DNA from: Phycisphaeraceae bacterium
Lineage (GTDB): Bacteria > Planctomycetota > Phycisphaerae > Phycisphaerales > UBA1924
NCBI GenBank assembly: GCA_019636565.1
Contig: JAHBXG010000017.1
Coordinates: 1 to 64,000 of the forward strand
Reading direction: 5' to 3'
Length of the DNA: 64,000 bases
Below, in pieces: positions 7,389 through 16,127 of the stretch. Both the position numbers and the translations under genes were made by a program. Under the pieces are notes generated by a model, which searched no databases, was not told the origin of the DNA, and was given only the letters and a program-made list of their open reading frames with translations. The number at the start of each line of letters is the position of its first letter. Position 1 is the first letter of the stretch.

Positions 7389-9004
7389 GGAAGGCTCCGG
7401 GCCGCGGCATCCTTCAAGTCCGCCATCGCCGCATCGACTCCATCTCGACCTGTCGCCGTAAGCGACCAGCGCGCCACCGCTTCCTCCACGGGATCGATAT
7501 CAAAGTTGGCGCCGCCCCTGATCTTGGTCAGCGCATCAAGGATTCGGCAAACAAAGAAATCGGGAATTCCCGGTTCGATCAGGTTCACCAACGCCGGCAC
7601 CGACGCAACAGCATCGCCGCAGAGTTTGCCCAAACAGTCAACTCCGATCAGCTCGCCGCCGCTCACGCCTCCAATCACCTTTCCGTATTGTTTGCGATCT
7701 CGCTCAATTGCGAGCACAAGCCCCTCCACCTTCCAATCCGTCGGCACATCGGCATACAGAATCAGCGGCGTCATCCACTGGTGCGGAGGTGCATCGGGGT
7801 TCGTTGCGGAATCGTTCTCGATGCACGCGATCCAATACGCATAGGCGGCATCCGCCTCTCCACGGATCGACAGCGCCGCCAGAAACGCCGAGCTCGCGAT
7901 CAGCGGGTTTCGATGGTTCGAAAGCCCGTCGAGCCATCCGAGCGAATTTCGGGCAGAGCCGCCCATTGCCATCAGTGGCATCGCGACCGCGTTCACAAGA
8001 CTCGATGACGGCTTTTTCGTTTCTGCCACGATCTCATCGATCGCCGGCGCACCCGCCAAACCCAGATCGGCAAGACACATCGCCGCAAACATCGATGCGT
8101 GCATGCTCGGGTTCGAAAGCTGCTTTTCAAGATCGCACAGACTCTCGGGCGATGCACAGTCGAACAGCCAAATGAACTCGAGCAAGTGATCGACGTTGCC
8201 AGTCGGTTTCGAAGCACGCAAGATGCTCGCCGTAACCGCGCGGCAATCCTCCCGCGAAGCACCCCACCAACGCATCCGTTCTTCAAGATTGCCCGGAAAG
8301 CCCGGGTGCCCCCCCGTCCTTTCCACAAAGGCTCGAATCGGCGCAATCAGTCGAGCAAATCGCTCATCCCGAACTCGCGGAAGACTGGATGCGAAATCCG
8401 CGGCATACGCCGCCGACGATTTACTTGAAAGTAAAACGATAAGCGGATCAACAACTTCTCCGGCCTGATCTCCGAGCAGACTCGCTGACCAAAGGCTCTC
8501 GGCTTTGCGCTTTGAAGAATCAGAGCTGGCCAGCGCCCGCCGGACCGCCCGCGCGTAGGCGTATCGCTCCATCAGGTTGAACGATTGAGCTTGCGACAGT
8601 TTCAGCGCGAGAATATTTCCAGACGGTGCTCCGCGCGGTCCATGCTCCCGAATCAATTCAGAGATTTCGGGTAGCAGCGCCAATGTCACAGCCCGCGGCA
8701 CAAAGCCGATCAGCCCATCCTTCTGGTACAGCGGCCACTTGAACACCGGATAACTCGCGAGCCCCAGCAACAAGCCCGCACCCACCCATCTCCACTTCCG
8801 ACGCCTTCGAAATAGTCTCCGCTCACCCTTCGCGTCGCGCCCGCACTCCGGACACTGGAGCCCCGCCGTCGCGCTCATGTCGTACCAGCATTTCGGGCAC
8901 CGCCTCGTCCCTTTCCCCGCATCGCGCCAGCCAAATCGCCATGCCACAAGCACGCCGCCGATGAGCAGCCCCCATCCCGCGATCATGAACAGCGTCTCAG
9001 CCAC
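7385..9004 (-). CDS. Zinc-ribbon membrane protein, paralog B
   Basis: A 539-residue paralog of the gene at 5760-7388. The first 100 residues are nearly identical in plan: hydrophobic helix, Cys36-x2-Cys39 (RRCPKCWYDM), Cys51-x2-Cys54 (CPECGRDAKG), basic segment, and a second hydrophobic helix followed by SYPVFKWPLYQK. The C-terminal region has diverged much more, as expected when the membrane/zinc module is under stronger constraint. Start is GTG at 9004. It is the first gene of a two-gene transcript with paralog A. I do not know the function. Cytoplasmic zinc ribbon with an extra-membrane helical domain is the most economical reading. Confidence 0.8.
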   Translation of the reverse strand: MAETLFMIAGWGLLIGGVLVAWRFGWRDAGKGTRRCPKCWYDMSATAGLQCPECGRDAKGERRLFRRRRKWRWVGAGLLLGLASYPVFKWPLYQKDGLIGFVPRAVTLALLPEISELIREHGPRGAPSGNILALKLSQAQSFNLMERYAYARAVRRALASSDSSKRKAESLWSASLLGDQAGEVVDPLIVLLSSKSSAAYAADFASSLPRVRDERFARLIAPIRAFVERTGGHPGFPGNLEERMRWWGASREDCRAVTASILRASKPTGNVDHLLEFIWLFDCASPESLCDLEKQLSNPSMHASMFAAMCLADLGLAGAPAIDEIVAETKKPSSSLVNAVAMPLMAMGGSARNSLGWLDGLSNHRNPLIASSAFLAALSIRGEADAAYAYWIACIENDSATNPDAPPHQWMTPLILYADVPTDWKVEGLVLAIERDRKQYGKVIGGVSGGELIGVDCLGKLCGDAVASVPALVNLIEPGIPDFFVCRILDALTKIRGGANFDIDPVEEAVARWSLTATGRDGVDAAMADLKDAAARSLP

Positions 9005-9066
9005 GCCTCCAGCCTACGAAAACCAATGCTGCCTGTGTTCAAACCCAAGTGAGGTATTCTGGACTC

Positions 9067-9660
9067 GTGCCTCAGCCCTTCCACATCCGCCCCGCCACCC
9101 CCGCCGATATGCCCGGCGTTGCTTCCATGCAGCACGCCTGCTGGATGAAGGCCTATCCCGGCGTCCTCGACGATTCATTCCTCGCGCAACTTAGCCCCGA
9201 AGGCATTGCCGGATATCACGCGCGGCATTTCCATGAGAACGGCAACCACGCCGCGCCCGGCATGCCCTTCTTTGTTGCAGAGGCCCCCGGGCGCGCCAAT
9301 CCGATCATCGGAATGGTGCGGGGCGGCCCCACCCGCGCGGAATCCGCGGCAGGCGACACCGTTCCTGCCGAGATCGTGGCACGCTATCCCTTTGAACTCT
9401 TCGGGATTCACGTCGCGCACGACCTGCATCGAAGCGGCGTAGGACGTGCGCTTTTCACGCAGTACGCCCGGGCTGGCCAATCTCTCGGCCACAACTCTCT
9501 CGTGCTCTGGGTGCTGAGCAACAACGCGCCGGCCATCGCCTTCTACGAATCGCTGGGAGGCAAGCCGGTCGGGAGCAGCCCCCTCACTCTCGGCGGAAAG
9601 GCCTATCCGCAAACCGCCTATGCCTGGTCCGATCTCGTTCACCTACGCCGCATGACCTGA
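9067..9660 (+). CDS. GNAT-family N-acetyltransferase
   Basis: A GNAT-fold acetyltransferase of about 197 residues, transferring an acetyl group from acetyl-CoA to an unidentified amine. Seen: an N-terminal FHIRPATPADMPGVASMQ, the core strand FELFGIHVAHDLHRSGVGRALF that carries the acetyl-CoA loop (R-S-G-V-G-R-A), and the late strand LWVLSNNAPAIAFYESLG typical of the family. GTG at 9067 is chosen because GAGGT lies 11 bases upstream; an in-frame GTG at 9049 would add six residues. It is a single gene, divergent from the zinc-ribbon pair and convergent with ppk1. Confidence 0.88.
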   Translation: MPQPFHIRPATPADMPGVASMQHACWMKAYPGVLDDSFLAQLSPEGIAGYHARHFHENGNHAAPGMPFFVAEAPGRANPIIGMVRGGPTRAESAAGDTVPAEIVARYPFELFGIHVAHDLHRSGVGRALFTQYARAGQSLGHNSLVLWVLSNNAPAIAFYESLGGKPVGSSPLTLGGKAYPQTAYAWSDLVHLRRMT

Positions 9661-9675
9661 CTTTATTTGCGAATT

Positions 9676-9692
9676 GCTCACTTGAGCTTTTT
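9676..9692 (+). terminator. Weak terminator-like hairpin after the GNAT gene
   Basis: GCTC (9676-9679), a four-base loop, GAGC (9684-9687), then five T residues. The stem is short, so this is only a candidate intrinsic terminator between convergent GNAT and ppk1. Confidence 0.35.
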
Positions 9693-11999
9693 CTACTGCC
9701 CCCCCGCTTCCCACATCAGCGTGTTAAACGTGCCCGCCGCTTGGGGCGAATCGGGTTCGGCGTCTTCGCTCGCCTTCCGCAGAATCGATGTTCCATCGGG
9801 CTGCAAATCCCACGCGTTGCGATGATCCAGCAGCGCCACCTCGAAGATGCGGTTGAGTTTCCGGCGTGCATCCCGATCGCGGATCGGCACCGCCACCTCG
9901 ACGCGGTTCGACAGGTTCCGGTACATCCAGTCCGCGCTGCTGATAAGCCATTCGCCGTCCAGCGGGTCGGCCATGCCGCTCTGGAAGTGAAAGATGCGTG
10001 AGTGCTCGAGAAAGCGTCCGATGACGCTGACCACCTTGATGTTCTCAGACAACCCCGGCACACCCGGACGCAGACAGCAGAAACCGCGCACGATCAGCGT
10101 GATGGGCACGCCCGCGCGCGAGGCCTGGTACAACTTCTCCGCAACCTCGCGGTCTTCCATCGCGTTGATCTTGGCCGTGATGCCGCAGGGCTGACCCCGC
10201 CGTGCATACTCGATCTCGCGATCGATCAGGTAATTGAACCGCGAGCGCATCGTGAAGGGCGCCACCAGCAGGTTCGAGTAATTCTGCGGCGCGGAAATAC
10301 CTGTCAGGTAATTAAAAAGCGTCACCAGGTCATTTGTGATTTCCGGGTCGCTCGTGAAAAGCCCGACGTCGGTGTACAACTGGGCCGTCTTGGGGTGGTA
10401 GTTGCCCGTGCCCAGGTGCGCGTAGCAGCGCAGGCCTGTCCGTTCATGTCGCACCACCAGCGAAGTCTTGCAGTGCGTCTTCAGCCCCGCGACGCCGTAC
10501 GCCACGTGCACGCCCGCCTTTTCCAACTGGCGCGCAAACCGCACGTTGCGTCCTTCATCAAACCGCGCTCGCAATTCGACGAGGCACGCCACCTGCTTCC
10601 CGCTTTCCGCAGCCCGGATCAGGTTCTCGACAAACGGCGAATCCGGCGTCGTGCGATAGAGCGTCTGCTTAATCGCCACCACGTCCGGGTCGCCCGCCGC
10701 CGCGGCAATAAACCGCTCCACCGAGTGCTTGAAACTCTCGTACGGATGGTGCACCAGCACGTCCTGCTTGCGGATCGAGGCAAAGAAGTTCGCCGCGGCA
10801 GACTCGGTTGCCACCGCAATTCCCGGTGCACCCAGCGCGCCCGTCCCCGCGTTCTTCATCGAGGATGCAAACCGCGCCGGGATCACAGGGCGGTACGGAC
10901 GCTCCTTCAGGTCCGGTCGGTCCACATCGGCGATCTCAAAGAGCGACGCAAAGTCGATGACAGGGTGCTCGTAGATATCCTGCGGCACAAGGCTCAGTTT
11001 GTCCAGCAACCACTGACGCAACACCTGGCTCGCCCGCGAATCCAGTTCCAGCCGCACCGCCCGTGCAAAGCGCCGCTGCTTCAGGTCTTCTTCCACCGAA
11101 CGCATCAGCGAGCCCGTGCCCATCTCGATCACGTCGTCGCGCTGCACACCCGCCGAACGCGTCACGCGAAACGCCGCCTGCTCGAGGATCCGCACGCCCG
11201 GGAAAAGATCTCCCAGGTTGTGGCTGATCACGTCCAGCAGCGGCACAAACCGGTCCACCCGCTTCCCTGCCCGCGCCCCCGGCCGCGTCGGAATGGGTAC
11301 AAACCGGCGCACGCCCGCGCCAACCGGAATCTTCACCCGCGCAAACCGTGGCTCATCTTCGTCCGCGCCGGGCAAACTCGCCTGGTGCCCCACCCGCGGC
11401 GCCGGCGAGGCCAGAATGCTGATGTTGTCCGACAAGTTCGAGATAAACGGGAATCGGTGCCCCGAATCTACCGCCAGCGGCGTCAGCGATGCGAAGATGT
11501 GCGCGCGATACCACTCGTCCACATAACGCCGATCCCGTGCCGGCAGGTCCTTGTAATTCACGATGTGGATGTCAGCGGCCGTCAGCGCCGGCAGCACGTC
11601 TGTTGTGTAGATCTGTGCCTGCTCGGCCATCAGTTCGTTCACGACAGCCCGGATCGCGATCAACTGCTGCCGGGGGGTCATCCCGTCGTGGCTCAGTGAA
11701 TCGGGCTCACTCTGCATCAGCCGACGCAGCAGCCCGACGCGCTTCATGAAGAACTCGTCGAGGTTGCTCGTGAAGATCGCAAGAAACTTCATGCGCTCCA
11801 GAAGCGGCACCCGCTGGTCGGCCGCCTGCCGCAGCACGCGCCGATTGAACTCGAGCCACGACAAATCGCGGTTGAAGAACCGCGGCCCCTCCCACGTCGG
11901 CTCGGTGCTCTCCGGCGTGCCCGAGATCGACAGGGGCGGCGTCGCTCCGGTTGAAACAACGGAATCGGGTTTCACGAAGTTGGATTCGGCCTGCGTCAC
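9693..11999 (-). CDS. ppk1: Polyphosphate kinase 1
   Basis: A 768-residue enzyme that reversibly polymerises the terminal phosphate of ATP into polyphosphate, usually membrane-associated. Seen: the N-domain start FFNRDLSWLEFNRRVL, NLDEFFMKRVGLL, the mid-protein HHPYESF region, the catalytic segment CYAHLGTGNYHPKTAQLYTD with the phospho-accepting His, and the late VIGRFLEHSRIFHF. The start is GTG at 11999: GGAGA lies seven bases upstream and the codon overlaps the preceding pterin-synthase stop as GTGA. A 10-residue longer start at 12029 is possible but less likely. No exopolyphosphatase gene is adjacent. Confidence 0.97.
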   Translation of the reverse strand: MTQAESNFVKPDSVVSTGATPPLSISGTPESTEPTWEGPRFFNRDLSWLEFNRRVLRQAADQRVPLLERMKFLAIFTSNLDEFFMKRVGLLRRLMQSEPDSLSHDGMTPRQQLIAIRAVVNELMAEQAQIYTTDVLPALTAADIHIVNYKDLPARDRRYVDEWYRAHIFASLTPLAVDSGHRFPFISNLSDNISILASPAPRVGHQASLPGADEDEPRFARVKIPVGAGVRRFVPIPTRPGARAGKRVDRFVPLLDVISHNLGDLFPGVRILEQAAFRVTRSAGVQRDDVIEMGTGSLMRSVEEDLKQRRFARAVRLELDSRASQVLRQWLLDKLSLVPQDIYEHPVIDFASLFEIADVDRPDLKERPYRPVIPARFASSMKNAGTGALGAPGIAVATESAAANFFASIRKQDVLVHHPYESFKHSVERFIAAAAGDPDVVAIKQTLYRTTPDSPFVENLIRAAESGKQVACLVELRARFDEGRNVRFARQLEKAGVHVAYGVAGLKTHCKTSLVVRHERTGLRCYAHLGTGNYHPKTAQLYTDVGLFTSDPEITNDLVTLFNYLTGISAPQNYSNLLVAPFTMRSRFNYLIDREIEYARRGQPCGITAKINAMEDREVAEKLYQASRAGVPITLIVRGFCCLRPGVPGLSENIKVVSVIGRFLEHSRIFHFQSGMADPLDGEWLISSADWMYRNLSNRVEVAVPIRDRDARRKLNRIFEVALLDHRNAWDLQPDGTSILRKASEDAEPDSPQAAGTFNTLMWEAGGQ

Positions 12000-12382
12000 G
12001 ATTTCTCCACCCGGTACGTTGCGATACACCCCGGCGCTTCGGTCACGCTCACACTCGCCACTCGCGCGTGCGGCTTGAGCGCCTCGTCCAGCCGCGACGC
12101 CATCTCCGTCGCGATGTACCGCGCCACGTGCTCCGCAGACGGATTCACACCGTTGACAAAGGGCTCCCGGTCATCGAGATTCTCGTTCTTGAATGGATCG
12201 CAGATCTCCTGCAGAACTTCCTCGCAGGTGTGAAAATCACAGAGCAACCCGTCGGGATCGAGCGAGCCGCCCGCGATCACTGCCTTCACCTTCCAGTTGT
12301 GCCCGTGCAGTTTCTCCCGCTGCCCCCCGATGACCAGCGAGTGTCCCGCACAGAATTCGGTTTGAACCGTAATCTCGTACAT
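11996..12382 (-). CDS. 6-pyruvoyl-tetrahydropterin synthase family protein, PTPS-III type
   Basis: A 128-residue T-fold enzyme. Zinc ligands are visible as FCAGH near residue 14 and HGH at 27-29; the C-terminal catalytic Glu is in SVTEAPGC. In queuosine-pathway QueD and in PTPS-I the sequence before HGH is CxxxHGH. Here it is REKLHGH: the Cys position is Arg and the next residue is Glu, giving the ExxHGH motif described for PTPS-III. Those enzymes make 6-hydroxymethyldihydropterin and can replace FolB in folate synthesis. So a folate role is inferred rather than queuosine. ATG at 12382 gives the standard N-terminus. It is translationally coupled to ppk1. Confidence 0.85.
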   Translation of the reverse strand: MYEITVQTEFCAGHSLVIGGQREKLHGHNWKVKAVIAGGSLDPDGLLCDFHTCEEVLQEICDPFKNENLDDREPFVNGVNPSAEHVARYIATEMASRLDEALKPHARVASVSVTEAPGCIATYRVEKS

Positions 12383-12592
12383 CCGCGATCCTAGTGATAC
12401 CCCCTCTCCCGGTGGGAAAGGCAGAGAAGCGCGGCAAGCGCAATCCCAACAATCAATCGACCCGTACCGCCCCTTGCCAAACCCTACCCTCGTTGTTTTC
12501 GGAACTTGAATGATCCGTTTGCAGCGCGTTTGGTTCAGAAATTGCGCCTTCCGCCTCCCTCCCACGCCCGCCATGCCTACCCAACACCACCC

Positions 12593-14071
12593 ATGACAAG
12601 CCCGCACGCCAATTCGCCGCTCATGCTCTCCGTTTCCGGCCTTCGCGGCATCGTGGGCCACTCGCTCACGCCCGAGGTCGCCGCACGCTACGCAGGCTGC
12701 TTCGGCGCCTTCCTCCGCGAGCGCTCGCCCGGCCACACGCCCATGGTCGTTTTGGGTCGTGACGGGCGCGCGGGCAACGCCATGCTGCATCACGCCGCGC
12801 TCGCGGGCCTGACCGGCTCGGGCGTCAACGTGACCGACATCGGCGTCGCCATGACCCCGACCGTTGCCATCACCACCGATGCGCTCGCGGGAAAGTCGAA
12901 GGGATCTGTCGCGGGCATGGTGCTGACCGCGAGCCACAACCCGCAGCAGTGGAATGGCATGAAGTGCCTCCTCGCCGACAACCGCGATTCTTTCGGCTCC
13001 GCCGCGTGCGCGCCCGAAGCATCGATCGCAAGCGCAATCGTCGAACGCTTCCGCGCGAACACGCCATCAATTGTGGAATGGGACTCTGTCGGACGCGTGA
13101 ACGCCTACACCGAGGCCGATGCCCACCACGTCGCCCGCGTGCTGCAAGCCATCGAAGAAGTTGGCCTCACCGATGACGCACCCGCGCTCGGAGAGGGATT
13201 GAAGTTCGCCGCCGATTCCGTCAACGCCTCGGGCGTCCAGGGCTGCCAGCAACTCCTCGAAGCGCTGGGCGTGGACGAACTCTGCCACCTCGGCAACGAA
13301 ACCTCCGGTCTATTTCCCCACCCGCCAGAGCCCACGCTCGACAATCTTTCCGCGCCCGGCGGCTTGTGCGACGCGGTCAAACAGAACGGCTGCGCCGCCG
13401 GGTTCGCCCAAGATCCCGATGCCGACCGCCTCGCGCTCATTGATGAACAAGGTCGCTACATCGGCGAAGAACTCACGCTCGTCCTTGGAACGCTCGCGAT
13501 CCTCGAGTCCATGAAGCGCGCCGGCGAGACAACGCAGGGCCGCACACTCGCGACAAACCTCTCCACCAGCCGCATGATCGACGACGTCGCGGCGCGGTAC
13601 GGGTGCACGGTGCTTCGCACCGCCGTCGGCGAGGCCAACGTCGTCACCGCGATGAAGAAAACGCAGTCCATTGTCGGGGGCGAAGGAAACGGCGGGGTGA
13701 TCTGGCCCCGCGTCACGTACGTCCGCGATTCGCTCGCCGCGATCGCCCTCACCATTGGCCTGATCAAGATGCTCGGCAAGCCCCTTTCGCAAATCGCGGG
13801 CAGCATCCCCGCCTACTCAATCGTCAAGCGCAAGGTCGATCTGAGCGATACCTCACAGGCCAAGATCGCCGCCGAAAAAGTGGCCAAGCACTTCGCCGGC
13901 GACCGTCTCGACCGGCAGGACGGCGTGCGAGTCGACATCGAAAGCAAGCGCGCCTGGCTCCACGTCCGGGGCAGCAACACCGAGCCGATCATGCGATTGA
14001 TCGCCGAGGCCCCCACCGCTGCGACCGCAAACGCGCTCCTTGATGAAGCCGCTCGCGCAATCGCGGGTTGA
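12593..14071 (+). CDS. glmM: Phosphohexomutase, probably phosphoglucosamine mutase
   Basis: A 492-residue alpha-D-phosphohexomutase. All four family loops are visible: the phosphoserine loop TASHNPQQWNG (Ser114), the metal loop DPDADRL (274-280), the sugar-specificity loop GEGNGG, and the phosphate-binding RGSNTEP near the C-terminus. The start SVSGLRGIVG is typical of GlmM/ManB types. The sugar-loop sequence favours glucosamine or mannose phosphates over glucose 1-phosphate, and GlmM (glucosamine 6-P to 1-P for UDP-GlcNAc) is the best guess. The substrate is not certain. ATG at 12593 is used; upstream codons at 12506 would add a Pro/His-rich extension. Divergent from the PTPS-ppk1 pair. Confidence 0.9.
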   Translation: MTSPHANSPLMLSVSGLRGIVGHSLTPEVAARYAGCFGAFLRERSPGHTPMVVLGRDGRAGNAMLHHAALAGLTGSGVNVTDIGVAMTPTVAITTDALAGKSKGSVAGMVLTASHNPQQWNGMKCLLADNRDSFGSAACAPEASIASAIVERFRANTPSIVEWDSVGRVNAYTEADAHHVARVLQAIEEVGLTDDAPALGEGLKFAADSVNASGVQGCQQLLEALGVDELCHLGNETSGLFPHPPEPTLDNLSAPGGLCDAVKQNGCAAGFAQDPDADRLALIDEQGRYIGEELTLVLGTLAILESMKRAGETTQGRTLATNLSTSRMIDDVAARYGCTVLRTAVGEANVVTAMKKTQSIVGGEGNGGVIWPRVTYVRDSLAAIALTIGLIKMLGKPLSQIAGSIPAYSIVKRKVDLSDTSQAKIAAEKVAKHFAGDRLDRQDGVRVDIESKRAWLHVRGSNTEPIMRLIAEAPTAATANALLDEAARAIAG

Positions 14072-14120
14072 TGAGGCTCTGCACGCCAGGTCCAGCTCTC
14101 GATCCGCCGCGCCGCCCGCC

Positions 14121-14645
14121 TCACGCAAAGATCGACTTCATCCCCAGCGCTCGTCGCAAATCCGCAATCTGCCCCGCGTGAAACCCGTTGTGAAACGCCA
14201 TGCGCGCCACGATCTGCCACGCCGGCGCTTCGTACTTTGGAAAGAACCGCACGCTCGTGTTCAACCCGTCGTCCGTGAGCAACCGGATCGCGTTTGCCAA
14301 GTGCTCCGCCGCCTCCGAAAAAGCCTCGCGGCAGCGCACCAGTGTCGGAAACGCGTCGCCATCTTTCGATGGATCGCTGCCAAACGCCACGCTCTCGGTG
14401 CCAAACCGCGTCGCATCGCCCCGATCCGCACCCACAAGAAAATCCGACTCCGGCAACCCACGCCCATCCACCTTTTCCGCGATGCGATGCATTACGAGCG
14501 CACAGTGGCCCATACACCATGCCGCGTGATTCGGAAGCCCCGGCGCTGTGCGAACCCGGTCCGCTTCCTCGAAGCCCACCATGTACCGGAAGAAATGCTC
14601 ACGGCTGCCCAGCACCGTTCCCGCCAGATAGTCCTGTGGTTTCAT
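14121..14645 (-). CDS. DinB-like four-helix-bundle protein
   Basis: A 174-residue protein of the DinB/YfiT metal-dependent family. The putative metal ligands lie in NHAAWCMGHCAL (about residues 39-50) and in the C-terminal HNGFHAGQIADLRR, which is the characteristic third-His helix. Members are four-helix bundles linked to thiol transfer or stress response, but the substrate here is unknown. It is the last gene of a minus-strand run after ybeY and corC (48-base gap). A second DinB-like gene of different sequence lies at 18523-18999. Confidence 0.8.
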   Translation of the reverse strand: MKPQDYLAGTVLGSREHFFRYMVGFEEADRVRTAPGLPNHAAWCMGHCALVMHRIAEKVDGRGLPESDFLVGADRGDATRFGTESVAFGSDPSKDGDAFPTLVRCREAFSEAAEHLANAIRLLTDDGLNTSVRFFPKYEAPAWQIVARMAFHNGFHAGQIADLRRALGMKSIFA

Positions 14646-14693
14646 GACCGGAGTGTACTTTGATCCGCCTTCGCAGCGTTCTGCCGACTCCGC

Positions 14694-16127
14694 TCAACTC
14701 GCGGATCGAGCGAGGGATGTCGGATCGTCCGCGGCCGACTTCGGAGCGATTTCAATTTGCGCTGGCACCGCACCGCCTTCGGCCGGCTTCGCAGGTGGAT
14801 TCTCAATTCGCACCCGCACCAGCCGCGTCGGTTCGGCTTCCAGCACGCTCACCAGCATCTTTGATCCACCGGCGCGAATCTCGAACTGCTCGCCCGTCTC
14901 GGGGATGCGTCCCAACGCCACAGTGATGAACCCGCCCACGGTGCTGTAGTCCTCGCTCTCGGGGATTGAAAGGCCCAGCGGCTCCATCGCTTCGTTCGCA
15001 TCCGAGATATACGAACGCGCATCCAATTCCGCGGATCGGCGCACCTCGTCCGTCTTCGCGCCCGGCGAATCCTCCGGTTTCTCGTATTCGTCATGCACGT
15101 CGCCGAAGAACTCTTCGACGATGTCTTCCAGCGTCACCACGCCGGCCGTGCCGCCGTATTCATCCAGCACGATCGAGATGTGCACCCGCTTCTCCAGCAT
15201 CTCATCCAGAAGGTCGCGGATCGTCTTGGTCTCGGGCACGAAGATCGCCGGACGCAACTGCGCCCGCAAATCAAACGTCTTCCCGCCCCGGCTGCCGCCA
15301 ACCCCCGCCAGCCAGCGCAGCAGGTCCTTGATGTAGAACACGCCGATAATGCGATCGACCGAATCCTCAAACACCGGGATGCGGCTGTGCCCGCCCTCGC
15401 GGATCGTCGAGGTGATCCGGCCCAGGTCGTTGGTCAGTTCCAGCACTTCCATTTCGGTGCGGGGCGTCATGATCGCCCGCACCGTCGTGTCGCGGAACTT
15501 CACCACCGCGCGGATCATCTGGTGCTCGGTCTCATCGAGCTGGCCTTCTTCCTTGGCCTCCGCCACCACATCGAGCAGCTCGGCCTGCATCGCCTCCATC
15601 TCGCCGACTTCTTCCTTGCCCGCGAGCAATCGCACCGCCGCGTCGATGCCCCCCACCAGCAATCGCAGCGGCGCCGTGACCACATACATCGCCCGCACCA
15701 GCGACGCAAAGCCGTAGATCGTCGGCTCCGCCAGGTGCCGCGCCACGCTCTGCGGGATCACCGTCCCCGCCAGCCAGATCATCCCGCACGTCAGCGTGAT
15801 GCCCGCGATCGTCCAAACCCACAACACCGTCACCGAGGTGTTCGGCGCCGACGTGTGATCCACGATCCACATCAAAAAGCCCGTTGCCGAGATGATCGAG
15901 AGCGCAACACGCGCCAGCGCCACCGCCGCGGCATGCCCGTCCGGGTCGTCGATGATCTTGCGTACCCGGCTCGCTCGCTTGTGATCCACCCGATGCTTGA
16001 TGACCTCTTCGAGCGCTGAGCGTGAAAGATCTCGGAGCGAATGAAAAATCGCGCCAAAGACGCCCATGGCTAACAGCGCCACGATCGCGATGAACATCCA
16101 CGCATTGGAAGAAAGCAACTGGCTCAC
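14694..16127 (-). CDS. CNNM/CorC-family transporter (HlyC/CorC)
   Basis: A 477-residue membrane protein. N-terminal membrane domain (DUF21, about residues 8-190, several hydrophobic helices), then a paired CBS module (VRAIMTPRTEMEVL ... FYIKDLLRWL ... VSIVLDEYGGTAGVV-like region), and a C-terminal transporter-associated domain (DYSTVGGFITVALGRIPETGE). Family members move Mg2+ or Co2+ or protect against their overload; which ion is handled here cannot be read from the sequence. The start is GTG at 16127, overlapping the ybeY stop as GTGA. Pairing of ybeY with corC is common in bacteria and supports both calls. Confidence 0.93.
   Translation of the reverse strand: MSQLLSSNAWMFIAIVALLAMGVFGAIFHSLRDLSRSALEEVIKHRVDHKRASRVRKIIDDPDGHAAAVALARVALSIISATGFLMWIVDHTSAPNTSVTVLWVWTIAGITLTCGMIWLAGTVIPQSVARHLAEPTIYGFASLVRAMYVVTAPLRLLVGGIDAAVRLLAGKEEVGEMEAMQAELLDVVAEAKEEGQLDETEHQMIRAVVKFRDTTVRAIMTPRTEMEVLELTNDLGRITSTIREGGHSRIPVFEDSVDRIIGVFYIKDLLRWLAGVGGSRGGKTFDLRAQLRPAIFVPETKTIRDLLDEMLEKRVHISIVLDEYGGTAGVVTLEDIVEEFFGDVHDEYEKPEDSPGAKTDEVRRSAELDARSYISDANEAMEPLGLSIPESEDYSTVGGFITVALGRIPETGEQFEIRAGGSKMLVSVLEAEPTRLVRVRIENPPAKPAEGGAVPAQIEIAPKSAADDPTSLARSAS

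Noticed and set aside
9049..9066. GNAT gene start at 9049
   Set aside because: The later GTG at 9067 has a ribosome-binding sequence at a usable distance; the earlier one has none.
10002..11699. Long plus-strand open frame opposite ppk1 (565 codons); similar ones at 18930-20438, 30032-31471, 41787-43532 and 46437-47738
   Set aside because: All lie antisense to genes with clear family motifs, and their translations are Arg/His/Pro-rich. In GC-rich DNA long antisense frames arise by codon bias.
11996..12382. QueD (6-carboxy-tetrahydropterin synthase) annotation
   Set aside because: The catalytic Cys of the CxxxHGH motif is absent; the sequence is ExxHGH.
12383..12937. N-terminal extension of the pterin synthase by 185 residues
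   Set aside because: The frame crosses the divergent glmM gene and has Gly/Arg/His-rich composition; the enzyme family starts at the ATG at 12382.
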